Source of the DNA: Nitrospiraceae bacterium UBA2166
GTDB lineage: Bacteria > Nitrospirota > Nitrospiria > Nitrospirales > UBA2166
NCBI GenBank assembly: GCA_002328825.1
Contig: DCWI01000082.1
Coordinates: 1-23,478, forward strand
Reading direction: 5' to 3'
DNA: 23,478 nucleotides
Position numbers and translations under genes: made by a program. The notes under the pieces are model-generated. The model did no database searches, had not been told where the DNA came from, and worked only from the letters and a program-made list of their open reading frames with translations. Below, in pieces: positions 1 to 8,188 of this stretch (position 1 is its first letter; each line of letters starts with the position of its first letter).

Positions 1-193
1 GGCAGTCCATGGCAATCTCTGTGTTCTTAAACTTGTGACGATGCTCTGCAGAGGATAAGCCCGTTGATTTGCGATGATGTACAGTTGGAATTGCAGCTTC
101 CAGATAGCAGTGGACTTTGATGATCATTGGGGTTGTATATCTTGTGATAGAGATAGGGTAAATTGGCTGAAAGTCAGGCGTAGTGTTTGATGT
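1..193. other. left-edge non-coding segment
   Basis: No complete gene is visible. One reading frame is open from base 2 to a TAA at 56-58 (18 codons, ending in LKLVTMLCRG), which could be the C-terminal tail of an upstream gene, but it is too short to identify. From about 59 to the ATG at 194 I see no convincing coding frame, no terminator hairpin and no clear promoter boxes. Any promoter of the downstream operon would have to lie here or further upstream. Confidence 0.4.
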
Positions 194-1192
194 ATGAAAA
201 CCATAGTGACAGGAGGCGCAGGGTTTATTGGCAGTCATTTGGTGGAGAAATTGCTCGATTTTGGGTATGAAGTCCGAGTAGTCGACAATCTCTCAACTGG
301 TCAGTTTTCCAATCTTTCCGCTGTCAGTGGAAACTCAAATTTTGAGTTTCACCAAGTCGATCTCGTTGACTTTGAATCGGTTCAAGCGGCATTCAAGGGT
401 GTGGATATTGTGTTTCACTTGGGGGCGTTGGCAGATATTGTTCCGTCAATCCAGCATCCTCTAGCATACTTTCACGCGAACGTGCATGGTACGAGTAATG
501 TTTTAGAGGCGGCGAGGGCAGTGAACGTTTCCCGCCTCATTTATGCGGCATCTTCTTCTTGCTATGGTATACCTGACGTTTATCCGACCTCGGAGGCTGA
601 ACCAGTTCGGGCACAATACCCCTATGCGTTAACAAAGTATCTTGGTGAAGAACTTGTGCTTCATTGGGGTAAAGTGTATGGACTCTCTGTTGCTTCTCTC
701 AGGCTGTTTAATGTATATGGGCCACGGGCCCGTACCTCCGGCACTTATGGTGCGGTGTTCGGTGTTTTTTTGGCGCAAAAACTCGCTGGAAAGCCTTTTA
801 CTGTCATAGGGGATGGAACTCAGGTGCGCGACTTTACTTATGTCTCTGACGTGGTTAACGCATTGATTTCTGCAGCTCGTTCTGAAGAGGCGGTGGGGGG
901 GGTGTTAAATGTTGGTTCGGGAATCCCTCATAGCATTAACCAGCTTGTGACTCTTCTTGATGGCGAAGTGACCTATATTCCGCGGAGGCCTGGCGAGCCT
1001 GATTGCACTTGGGCGAATATAGAAAAAATCAGAAACACTCTTGGGTGGAAGCCACAAGTATCCTTTGAACAGGGCGTAGCGCAAATGCTTGCCAATATCG
1101 AATACTGGAGAGAGGCGCCAGTCTGGGATCCGGAAAGTATCCGGGCCGCTTCGGTCGACTGGTTTAAATATCTTGGAAAGAAGCATGGGTGA
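194..1192 (+). CDS. NAD-dependent sugar epimerase (extended SDR, GalE/WbpP-like)
   Basis: 332-residue extended short-chain dehydrogenase that probably epimerises, or otherwise modifies, a nucleotide-activated sugar in the cytoplasm through a transient keto intermediate. Visible motifs: NAD-binding TGGAGFIG at residues 6-13, the acidic D31 ending the second strand (cofactor ribose binding), a serine cluster SSSS at about 119-122 supplying the catalytic Ser, and the YALTK catalytic pair Y144/K148. The tail carries FNVYGPRA and IGDGTQVRDFTYVSDV, typical of UDP-hexose 4-epimerases and relatives, and length is normal for the family. The ATG at 194 puts the glycine motif right at the N-terminus; its ribosome site is weak. 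A run of eight Gs (895-902) lies inside the gene. A 154-nt gap separates it from the next gene. The family is secure; the substrate (UDP-Glc/GlcNAc type or other) is not known. Confidence 0.9.
   Translation: MKTIVTGGAGFIGSHLVEKLLDFGYEVRVVDNLSTGQFSNLSAVSGNSNFEFHQVDLVDFESVQAAFKGVDIVFHLGALADIVPSIQHPLAYFHANVHGTSNVLEAARAVNVSRLIYAASSSCYGIPDVYPTSEAEPVRAQYPYALTKYLGEELVLHWGKVYGLSVASLRLFNVYGPRARTSGTYGAVFGVFLAQKLAGKPFTVIGDGTQVRDFTYVSDVVNALISAARSEEAVGGVLNVGSGIPHSINQLVTLLDGEVTYIPRRPGEPDCTWANIEKIRNTLGWKPQVSFEQGVAQMLANIEYWREAPVWDPESIRAASVDWFKYLGKKHG
895..902 (+). repeat. poly-G tract (G8) inside epimerase gene
   Basis: Eight consecutive Gs encode part of the VGGV stretch of the first epimerase. Runs of this length can slip during replication in glycan loci of some bacteria. 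Here it is an observation only; the frame is intact in this copy. Confidence 0.8.
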
Positions 1193-1346
1193 GGGTTCAT
1201 ATCAAAACGGGTTTCAATTTTCTGGTGCTGATCCGTTCTGTCTTTCTAGGGTAATTATCACTCACGTGCAATATGAGTATGGGTGTCGTTGTTGTGTCGT
1301 ACCTAATTGCATTCCTGAACTGTAAACTTATTTTGATGTAAATTCT

Positions 1347-2864
1347 GTGAATACTAAGGTCATTAAATTGGAAGCATTGCCGGAGATGCTTAAGCCATTG
1401 AAGGGTGCTGGGAATCGTATTGTGCATTGCCACGGTGTTTTTGACGTTCTCCATCTTGGGCATGTTAAGCATTTTAGGGCTGCAAAAAAACATGGTGAGG
1501 TTCTGGTTGTGACCATTACAGCGGATGAGTTTGTGAAGAAGGGGCCCCATCAACCGGTCTTCACGGCGGAACATCGTGCCGAAGCTATTGCTGCGCTAGA
1601 GATTGTAGATTATGTGGCGATCAATAAATGGGCGACTGCGATGAAAACGATAGAGCTCATTAGGCCTGATTGTTATGTGAAGGGAAAAGAGTATAGAGAG
1701 CACTGGGATGACATTACTGGGGGAATAACATTTGAAAAGGCTGCAGTTGATGATGTGGGAGGAACGATCGTTTATACCGATGAAGAGACGTTCTCTTCTT
1801 CAAAAATTATCAATAAACATCTTTCGGTTCTTTCTGACGAGGCAAAATCATTTCTCAATTCATTTACCTCACGTCACACGGAGCAGAGCATATTTGAACT
1901 TCTTGCTCGTCCTAGTGCTTTTCGCGTGGCGGTAATTGGGGAGACCATTATTGATGAATATCAGTATGGTAGGTCAATTGGAAAATCAGGCAAGGAGGCG
2001 ATCATTGCACTCAAGCATGTTGAGACCGAGCTTTTTGCTGGAGGGGCCGTTGCCATTGCTAACCACGTCGCCTCTTTTGTGGGTGAGGTTACGTTGTATA
2101 CAGCCTTTGGGGCGAATGACGAGTACTCAGATTTTCTCCATCGGAAGGTTTTGCCTAATGTGAAAATTGAGAGAATTCTTAAGAAAGAGAGTCCGACGAT
2201 CGTCAAACGGAGATTTCTTGAAGCTCAACCAATGGTGAAGCTGTTCGAGATGTATGAGATCAATGATGATCCTCTTGATCGCGATCAGATTCAGGAATTT
2301 ATGGCGTTGTGCTCTGATCTGCACAAGTTCGATATGGTCTTTGTGTCTGATTTTGGCCATGGCCTGCTTTCTAAACCACTCATCGACTTTATTACTGAGA
2401 AGGCGCGATTTCTTGCAGTGAATACCCAAACTAATGCAGGCAATACTGGATACAACACTATCGGAAAATATTCGTCGGTGGATTATGTCTGTATCGATGA
2501 ACCGGAATTGCGCTTGGAGACACGGAATAGGTATGGCAGTGTGGAGGAGCTAATTGCGGTAATGACAAAAACCACCCGTTCTCGCAAGGTGATTATTACG
2601 CGAGGGCTCAATGGGTGTTTGGGATTTAGTGAGCGCGAGGGGTACGTCAAAGTACCTGCTTTTGCATCCACCGTGGTGGATCGTATGGGGGCTGGGGATG
2701 CTTTCTTGTCAATCACAGCTCCTCTTGTTGCTGCAGAAGTTCCCATGGATGTTATTGCGTTCATTGGGAATGTTGTTGGTGCTATTGCAGTTGGGATGGT
2801 AGGTAATCGCGAGCCAGTCTCAAAAATTCCACTCCAAAAAGCCATCAGTGCTTTACTAAAATAA
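1347..2864 (+). CDS. fused cytidylyltransferase-like + PfkB-type sugar kinase (inverted HldE order)
   Basis: 505 residues, two domains. Residues about 24-160 form a nucleotidyltransferase of the RfaE/HldE C-terminal type: the signature GVFDVLHLGH (30-39) contains the HxGH phosphate-binding motif, and a later SSSKI segment fits the ISS(S/T)xI-type motif near the domain end. Residues about 190-500 form a PfkB/ribokinase-like kinase with an early GETIIDEY segment, a FAGGAVAIA stretch typical of the sugar site, and the anion-hole signature DRMGAGDAF (D445 to F453) with presumed catalytic base D451. Together they would phosphorylate and nucleotide-activate a sugar phosphate, by analogy with ADP-heptose synthesis. 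In HldE the kinase comes first; here the order is reversed. The start is GTG at 1347, the only one that includes the complete first domain; an A-rich segment rather than a clear ribosome site precedes it. The actual sugar is unknown; the HddA-like gene at 17772 makes a heptose plausible. Confidence 0.85.
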   Translation: MNTKVIKLEALPEMLKPLKGAGNRIVHCHGVFDVLHLGHVKHFRAAKKHGEVLVVTITADEFVKKGPHQPVFTAEHRAEAIAALEIVDYVAINKWATAMKTIELIRPDCYVKGKEYREHWDDITGGITFEKAAVDDVGGTIVYTDEETFSSSKIINKHLSVLSDEAKSFLNSFTSRHTEQSIFELLARPSAFRVAVIGETIIDEYQYGRSIGKSGKEAIIALKHVETELFAGGAVAIANHVASFVGEVTLYTAFGANDEYSDFLHRKVLPNVKIERILKKESPTIVKRRFLEAQPMVKLFEMYEINDDPLDRDQIQEFMALCSDLHKFDMVFVSDFGHGLLSKPLIDFITEKARFLAVNTQTNAGNTGYNTIGKYSSVDYVCIDEPELRLETRNRYGSVEELIAVMTKTTRSRKVIITRGLNGCLGFSEREGYVKVPAFASTVVDRMGAGDAFLSITAPLVAAEVPMDVIAFIGNVVGAIAVGMVGNREPVSKIPLQKAISALLK

Positions 2865-2894
2865 ACACACCACTTTTATCGGGACTGAATTGAT

Positions 2895-3902
2895 ATGAGG
2901 GAATTCAAGGGAACTGTTGCGATTACAGGGGGAGGCGGGTATGTCGGGAGTGCACTCGTCCCTGATCTCATCGAGGCGGGATATCGGGTGAAAGTTCTTG
3001 ATCTATTTCTCTATGGGGAGGAGGTCTTTGACCAATATTCTTCTGAGGATGGCCTGTTTTGTATCAAGGGTGATGTTCGCGATCCGTCAGTTTTGGAGGC
3101 TGCTTTTTCTGACACGGACGCAGTTATCCACCTGGCCTGTATTTCGAATGATCCAAGTTTCGAGCTCAACCCGGCTTTGGGAAAGTCAATAAATTTGGAT
3201 GCGTTCGACCTAATTCTCGGTGCATTGGAAAAGTCTCCGGCACGACGATTTATCTACGCGAGTTCATCGAGTGTCTATGGTTTGCGTGAAGAATCAGATG
3301 TAACGGAGCAATCTCCCACGACTCCGCTTACGGATTATTCGAGGTTCAAGCTTGAATGTGAGTATAAACTTCAAGATTGGAGTAACTCGACTGGAATTGC
3401 TTGGACAATCCTAAGGCCTGCAACAGTTTGTGGATATGCTCGACGTTTACGCCTCGATCTCACAGTTAATGTCTTGACTATGCATGCGTTAGAGAATCAA
3501 AAGATTAAGATTTTTGGTGGAAAGCAACTTAGGCCAAATATTCATATCAACGATATGAGTCGCGTGTATTGTTTGCTACTGGATGCGGACAAGGAATCTC
3601 TTTGCAGTCAGGTATTTAATGCGGGATATCAGAACGAGACGGTGGAGAATATTGCAATGAAAGTCAAAACTGTTATTGGTGATGGAAGGATTGAACTGGA
3701 ATATGTTCCATCTGCCGACACGCGATCCTATCACGTGAATTCAGAGAAAATAAAGTGTCAGCTCGGGTTTGAGGCGCAATATACTATTGAGGACGCTATT
3801 CAGGGATTGACCGATGTCTATCGGCAAGGGTTGATACGAGACGGTCTTGAAAATCCACTCTATCATAATATCAAACGCATGCAGGAACTTGTATTGCAAT
3901 GA
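2895..3902 (+). CDS. NAD-dependent epimerase/dehydratase (extended SDR)
   Basis: 335-residue extended SDR. The Rossmann motif TGGGGYVG lies at residues 11-18, the catalytic serine within SSSSVYG at about 122-128, and the active pair Y148/K152 within DYSRFK. A SNDPSFELNP segment after the HLA motif is typical of a subgroup of SDRs found in surface-polysaccharide and deoxysugar clusters. It should act on a nucleotide sugar in the cytoplasm as epimerase, reductase or dehydratase; no dehydratase-type Thr-Asp-Glu signature is present, so epimerase or reductase is more likely. The ATG at 2895 follows a GGGA element 9 nt upstream. Its stop overlaps the next start as ATGA, indicating translational coupling to the E1 alpha gene. 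Confidence 0.88.
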   Translation: MREFKGTVAITGGGGYVGSALVPDLIEAGYRVKVLDLFLYGEEVFDQYSSEDGLFCIKGDVRDPSVLEAAFSDTDAVIHLACISNDPSFELNPALGKSINLDAFDLILGALEKSPARRFIYASSSSVYGLREESDVTEQSPTTPLTDYSRFKLECEYKLQDWSNSTGIAWTILRPATVCGYARRLRLDLTVNVLTMHALENQKIKIFGGKQLRPNIHINDMSRVYCLLLDADKESLCSQVFNAGYQNETVENIAMKVKTVIGDGRIELEYVPSADTRSYHVNSEKIKCQLGFEAQYTIEDAIQGLTDVYRQGLIRDGLENPLYHNIKRMQELVLQ

Positions 3903-4864
3903 ACCTGAGAGTTGAGGAAAAAACTCTTCTCTATCGTCAGTGTTTGCGTATTCGCCTTGTTGAAGAGGCCATCGCCGAACGGTATGTAGATGGAGAGATG
4001 CGGTGTCCAGTCCATTTGAGTATTGGCCAAGAAGGCATCGCCGTGGCGGTGTGTAGCAATCTCGAACGAAATGATTACGTGGTAAGTAACCATAGGGGGC
4101 ATGCCCACTATCTTGCAAAGGGGGGCGATTTGAAGGCGATGATCGCTGAAATCTATGGAAAGGCTACGGGCTGTGCAAAAGGCATTGGAGGATCCATGCA
4201 TTTGATTGATCTTGCCGCAGGGATTCAGGGATGTACGCCAATTGTAGGTAGCTCTATTCCGCTTGGTGTAGGGGTCGCGTTTGGGGTTGCTCTCAAAGGG
4301 GAGACTCGAGTAACGGCATTGTTTTTTGGGGATGCGGCTATTGAGGAAGGGGTATTTCATGAGAGTATGAATTTCGCGTCTCTCCATAAGTTACGCGTTC
4401 TCTTTGTGTGTGAAAATAACCTCTATTCCGTGTATACCCACTTGGATAGTCGTCAGCCAAGCCGGGAACTGACTCGAATGGCTCAGGCACATAAGATGGA
4501 ACACCATCACTTGGATGGAAATGACGTGGAGTCATCCTGTTTTCGATTGAGTGATATTGTGGCGTCAATGAGGCAGGAAGCACGGCCAATTTTTGTACAA
4601 TTGGATACTTATCGATGGAGGGAACATTGTGGTCCGCACTACGATAACCATTTAGGGTACAGATCTGAAGAGGAGTTTCTGTCCTGGCAAGAGAGAGATC
4701 CGATTGATCGGCTGGGTCGCGAGCTGAAGCAATCGGGTATCCCTGACTCATTTTTCAGCGATCTAGAACAGGAGCTTGTAAAAGAGATTGGTGTGGCGTT
4801 TGAATTTGCTCAAAGGTCGCCTCTCCCGCATAAGGGTCAGCTTGGAAAATATGTCTACAAATAA
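3899..4864 (+). CDS. thiamine-diphosphate dehydrogenase E1 component, alpha subunit
   Basis: 321 residues, normal for the AcoA/PdhA/BkdA1 family. The protein binds thiamine diphosphate with the beta subunit and, in classical complexes, decarboxylates a 2-oxoacid. The ThDP/Mg motif runs from G144-D145-A146 to N173-N174 (GDA...ENN, right spacing), with Ala in place of the usual last Gly of GDG. An SNHRGHAHYLAKGGD stretch (about residues 62-76), a GGSMHL segment (about 98-103) and CTPIVGSSIPLG are typical of the family. It starts at the ATG overlapping the previous stop by 4 nt and overlaps the beta gene by 14 nt. No lipoyl E2 or E3 gene lies in the window. In a sugar cluster the pair may instead transfer a decarboxylated two-carbon (or longer) unit to a ketosugar, or make an acyl precursor; this is inference. 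Confidence 0.88.
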   Translation: MNLRVEEKTLLYRQCLRIRLVEEAIAERYVDGEMRCPVHLSIGQEGIAVAVCSNLERNDYVVSNHRGHAHYLAKGGDLKAMIAEIYGKATGCAKGIGGSMHLIDLAAGIQGCTPIVGSSIPLGVGVAFGVALKGETRVTALFFGDAAIEEGVFHESMNFASLHKLRVLFVCENNLYSVYTHLDSRQPSRELTRMAQAHKMEHHHLDGNDVESSCFRLSDIVASMRQEARPIFVQLDTYRWREHCGPHYDNHLGYRSEEEFLSWQERDPIDRLGRELKQSGIPDSFFSDLEQELVKEIGVAFEFAQRSPLPHKGQLGKYVYK

Positions 4865-5936
4865 AGAGGCGAAGCCAGAACGGATTCTCACCTTTACTGA
4901 GGCTATTCGAGAGGCGCAAGTGCTTGTGATGGAACGTGATGATCGCGTGTTTATTATTGGCGAAGGTGTGCCTGACCCGAAGGGGACGTTTGGTACGACA
5001 ATTGGGCTACGAGAACGCTTTGGTCCCACTCGAGTGATGGACATGCCGGTCTCGGAGAACGGCATGACGGGAATTTTGATCGGAGCGGCGTTAGTTGGGC
5101 TGCGTCCGATCATGACCCATCAGCGAATGGATTTCATGACTTACTCTATGGAGCAATTGCTGAATAACGCTGCGAAGTGGCATTACATGTTTGGAGGGCA
5201 GCAATCAGTTCCATTAGTCGTTCGTGCTGTCGTTGGGCAGGGGTGGGGGCAGGGACCGCAACACTCACAAAATCTTCATACTCTTTATGCTCATATTCCT
5301 GGTCTCAAGGTCGTCATGCCATCGACGGCGTATCAGGCTAAAGGCCTTTTGTTAGCAGCGGTTGGCGATCCGAATCCGGTGATTTTCATTGAGCATCGCT
5401 GGCTACATGGTACCAAAGGTGCTGTTCCGGAGACCTATTACGAACTTGAGTTAGGTAGAGCAGAAGTTGTAAGTCAAGGAGACGACCTGACGATCGTGGC
5501 TCATTCTCTTATGGCTCTTGAGGCTCGGAAAGTGTTGTCTCGCCTCAAAGACAAGGGTATTGGTGTGGACCTTATCGATCTCAGAACCGTTAAGCCATTG
5601 GATCAATCAACCATTTTGACGTCCGTCAGAAAAACCCGTCGACTACTGGTTGTCGATACGGCATGGAGAACCTATGGTCTGGCGGCCGAAATTATTGCAT
5701 CTGTCGTGGAGCAAGGTGTTCGACTTTTAAGTTCTCCGCAGCGTGTCACCTTGCCCGATCACCCGGTCCCTTCAAGTCATGGGTTAACGCGAAGCTATTA
5801 TCCCAATAGCGCCACTATTTTTCGCAAGGCCAACTCAATGTTGGAAAATGTAATTGATAGCGATGATTTTGAACAAGATTGGGCGCATCTGGAACATGCT
5901 GATATCCCCGACAGTTCATTCACTGGTCCATTTTGA
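4851..5936 (+). CDS. thiamine-diphosphate dehydrogenase E1 component, beta subunit
   Basis: 361 residues from the ATG at 4851, overlapping the alpha gene by 14 nt. An upstream in-frame start at 4788 would only add about 21 residues encoded within the alpha gene and is less likely. Family hallmarks are E69 in the VSENGMTG segment (the Glu that activates the thiamine ring), the HQRMDFM stretch and GQGPQHSQNLH with H138. The second half is the transketolase C-terminal domain (HSLMALEARKVLSRL, VDLIDLRTVKPLD). The protein is some 30 residues longer than a standard E1 beta because of an acidic C-terminal tail after the HPVPSSHG motif. It pairs with the alpha subunit to form an alpha2beta2 enzyme. 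The missing E2/E3 partners and the adjacent aminotransferases argue for a dedicated role in the glycan pathway rather than central metabolism. Confidence 0.9.
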   Translation: MSTNKEAKPERILTFTEAIREAQVLVMERDDRVFIIGEGVPDPKGTFGTTIGLRERFGPTRVMDMPVSENGMTGILIGAALVGLRPIMTHQRMDFMTYSMEQLLNNAAKWHYMFGGQQSVPLVVRAVVGQGWGQGPQHSQNLHTLYAHIPGLKVVMPSTAYQAKGLLLAAVGDPNPVIFIEHRWLHGTKGAVPETYYELELGRAEVVSQGDDLTIVAHSLMALEARKVLSRLKDKGIGVDLIDLRTVKPLDQSTILTSVRKTRRLLVVDTAWRTYGLAAEIIASVVEQGVRLLSSPQRVTLPDHPVPSSHGLTRSYYPNSATIFRKANSMLENVIDSDDFEQDWAHLEHADIPDSSFTGPF

Positions 5937-5943
5937 AGGTCTT

Positions 5944-7053
5944 GTGAAGGTTCCCTACGTCAACTTGTCCGCGCAGCACGGGCCGATCAAAGCTGAGTTG
6001 CTTGATGCCGTGAAGCAGATTTTTGAACATGGGCAGTTCGTTCTTGGCACTGAAGTCGAGCAGTTTGAGAATCAGTTTGCAAATTTATGCGGGACGCGTT
6101 TTGCGGTTGGAACGAACTCTGGAACCGATGCACTGATTCTTGCTCTTCGCGCTTTGCAGATTGGGGATGGGGATGAAGTCGTCACCGTTCCAAATTCTTT
6201 CGTCTCTACAACCAGTAGTATCATGCTTGTAGGGGCACGACCAGTTTTCGTTGATGTGCAGGGCGACTACAATATGGACCCAGCCCAACTGGAACGGGCA
6301 ATTACGTCAAAGACACGTGCTATTTTGCTGGTGCACATGACGGGTCGTCCAGCCAGCATGAACGAAATCATTCACGTTGCTGAACAGCATGGTGTTCCCA
6401 TCATCGAAGACTGCGCTCAGGCTGTATCAGCAGAGTATGATGGTCAGAGGGTCGGAGGGATTGGAACGATTGGCTGTTTCAGTCTTCATCCTTTGAAGAC
6501 GCTCAATGCCTGCGGTGATGGTGGCGTCATTACCACCAACAATGAAAGACTTCACGAACGCGTAAGGCTTCTGGGAAATCTTGGTCTGAGGAACAGAAAT
6601 GATTGTGTCGAATGGGCTGGAAACTCAAGATTGGATACACTGCAAGCAGCAATTTTGTTGGTGAAACTACGGCATCTTGAGAGCTGGACTGAACGACGTC
6701 GAGCAAATGGAGCGTACTATCAAAAAGCTTTGAGGGAAGTCGTTGGAGTGCAAGTTCCTGAGGATAGTCCTCATGAACGGGCCGTGTATCACACATTTAT
6801 GATTCAGTCAGATCGACGGGATGAGTTGAAGGCTCATCTCGAATTACGGGGCGTTGGTACGGCAATTCACTATCCCACTCCGATACATCTACAGTCCGTC
6901 GCGGCCACTCTTGGTTATCGGCGTGGGTCGTTTCCTGTGGCTGAACGCCAGGCAAGTCAAATCCTGAGTTTGCCCGTGTACCCGGAGTTAACCGAGGCGG
7001 ACTTGGAATCTGTCGTGATGGGCATTCGTGAATTTTATCATGCCTCGATGTAA
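5944..7053 (+). CDS. DegT/DnrJ/EryC1-type PLP sugar aminotransferase (copy 1)
   Basis: 369 residues from the GTG at 5944, which follows an AAGG ribosome site and comes 7 nt after the E1 beta stop. An ATG at 5854 would add 30 residues that are out-of-frame coding of E1 beta, so I reject it. It transfers an amino group, usually from glutamate, to a keto group of a nucleotide-linked sugar, using pyridoxal phosphate. Visible: GTNSGTDALILAL (cofactor phosphate region), EDCAQAVSAEYDG with the Asp that pairs with the pyridine nitrogen, and the Schiff-base lysine K185 in SLHPLKTLNACGDGG. The C-terminal half has the family HYPTPIHLQ and ERQASQILSLPVYPELTE segments. It is a tandem paralogue of the next gene; the CGDGG variant (WGDGG in copy 2) and other active-site-loop differences suggest distinct substrates. 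Confidence 0.92.
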   Translation: MKVPYVNLSAQHGPIKAELLDAVKQIFEHGQFVLGTEVEQFENQFANLCGTRFAVGTNSGTDALILALRALQIGDGDEVVTVPNSFVSTTSSIMLVGARPVFVDVQGDYNMDPAQLERAITSKTRAILLVHMTGRPASMNEIIHVAEQHGVPIIEDCAQAVSAEYDGQRVGGIGTIGCFSLHPLKTLNACGDGGVITTNNERLHERVRLLGNLGLRNRNDCVEWAGNSRLDTLQAAILLVKLRHLESWTERRRANGAYYQKALREVVGVQVPEDSPHERAVYHTFMIQSDRRDELKAHLELRGVGTAIHYPTPIHLQSVAATLGYRRGSFPVAERQASQILSLPVYPELTEADLESVVMGIREFYHASM

Positions 7054-7071
7054 GAGAAGGGAAGGGTATTC

Positions 7072-8172
7072 ATGGTTCCATATTCGTATTTAGACCGGCA
7101 GTTCGTGGATCTTGAACGCTATCTTGCTGCGATTCGACAGGTCGTGGAGACTGGAGACTTTACCTTAGGCCAGCCTGTTCGAGAGTTCGAGGAACGATTT
7201 GCAAAACTCTGTGGGCTTCCTTATGCGGTTGGGGTGGGGTCTGGAACGGATGCGATCATCATGTCGTTGGAGATGCTTGGAATTGGCAAGGGAGATGAGG
7301 TGATTACTGCGCCGAATACGTTTATAGCGACTGTTGGTGCTATTGTGGCTACTGGTGCTCGCCCGGTGTTTGTAGACATTGATCAGGAATTCAATATTCG
7401 TGTCGATGCGATTGAGGCGGCCCTTACTCATCGTACAAAGGCAATCGTTCCAGTGCACTGGGGTGGAACGCCTGCTGATATGTCCGCAATTATGGATATT
7501 GCAGCGCACCATAATTTGGCTGTAGTGGAGGATGCTGCGCAAGCTATCTTGGCTAGTATCAATGAAAAACCAGTGGGGTCATGGGGGAATGCTGTGGCGT
7601 TCAGTCTTCATCCGCTCAAAAATCTTAATGTTTGGGGAGATGGTGGTGTAATTATGACGCGGTCTGCCGAGTTTGCTGAAAAATTGCGACTGCACCGAAA
7701 CCATGGATTAAGCACGAGAGATGACGTCGAGGTGTTCGGACGTAATTCTCGCTTAGACTCTATTCAGGCGGCTGTTGGGAATGTGCTTATTGAGCAAACG
7801 GAAGCCATTACGCAGCAGCGAATTCTCAATGCCGGTCGATATGATGATGCCTTTGCGAAGATTTCAGACTGCATCGAGTTACCACCGCGGCGGCCACATG
7901 TAAAGCAGGTCTATCACCTTTATTTAATGATGGTCGAAAACCGAGATGAGCTTTTGCGAACACTCAATGCGAATGGCATTGAAGCAAAAGTTCATTATCC
8001 TGTCCCTCTTCATCTTCAGAGGGCAGCAGCAGGATTGGGTTATAAGGTAGGGGATTTTCCTGTTTGCGAAAGATATTGCAGCAAGGTCCTGACTCTACCA
8101 GTTCATCAACATTTGACTGAGGATGAAATTGATCATGTGATTAGTGCAGTCGTTCGCTTTTATCGGGGATGA
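7072..8172 (+). CDS. DegT/DnrJ/EryC1-type PLP sugar aminotransferase (copy 2)
   Basis: 366 residues; ATG at 7072 preceded by a good GAAGGG ribosome site. Same fold and role as the preceding gene: amination of a ketosugar nucleotide. Landmarks are VGSGTDAIIMSLEML, VVEDAAQAI with the cofactor-pairing Asp, and the Schiff-base lysine K183 in SLHPLKNLNVWGDGG. The substrate loop reads VHWGGTPADM, against VHMTGRPASM in copy 1. The C-terminal signature HYPVPLHLQRAAAGLGY is clear. The gap to copy 1 is 18 nt. Two aminotransferases in a row suggest either a diamino sugar or two different amino sugars. The dehydratase-like SDR directly downstream could supply a 4-keto substrate. Confidence 0.92.
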   Translation: MVPYSYLDRQFVDLERYLAAIRQVVETGDFTLGQPVREFEERFAKLCGLPYAVGVGSGTDAIIMSLEMLGIGKGDEVITAPNTFIATVGAIVATGARPVFVDIDQEFNIRVDAIEAALTHRTKAIVPVHWGGTPADMSAIMDIAAHHNLAVVEDAAQAILASINEKPVGSWGNAVAFSLHPLKNLNVWGDGGVIMTRSAEFAEKLRLHRNHGLSTRDDVEVFGRNSRLDSIQAAVGNVLIEQTEAITQQRILNAGRYDDAFAKISDCIELPPRRPHVKQVYHLYLMMVENRDELLRTLNANGIEAKVHYPVPLHLQRAAAGLGYKVGDFPVCERYCSKVLTLPVHQHLTEDEIDHVISAVVRFYRG

Positions 8173-8188
8173 ATGGCTAGGTTGGTGT

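Noticed and set aside
2..58. Open tail of 18 codons at the left edge
   Set aside because: Could be the end of an upstream gene but is too short to identify, so it is noted only in the edge segment.
1185..1341. Two small plus-strand ORFs (1185-1325 and 1273-1341) in the gap after the first epimerase
   Set aside because: The first overlaps the epimerase end and matches nothing; the second begins like a glycosyltransferase (MGVVVVSY) but is only 22 codons. Not enough support for a gene or remnant.
3863..4387. 174-codon open frame on the minus strand
   Set aside because: It lies antisense to the clearly real E1 alpha gene, has no recognisable motif and shows no domain; a shadow of the coding strand.
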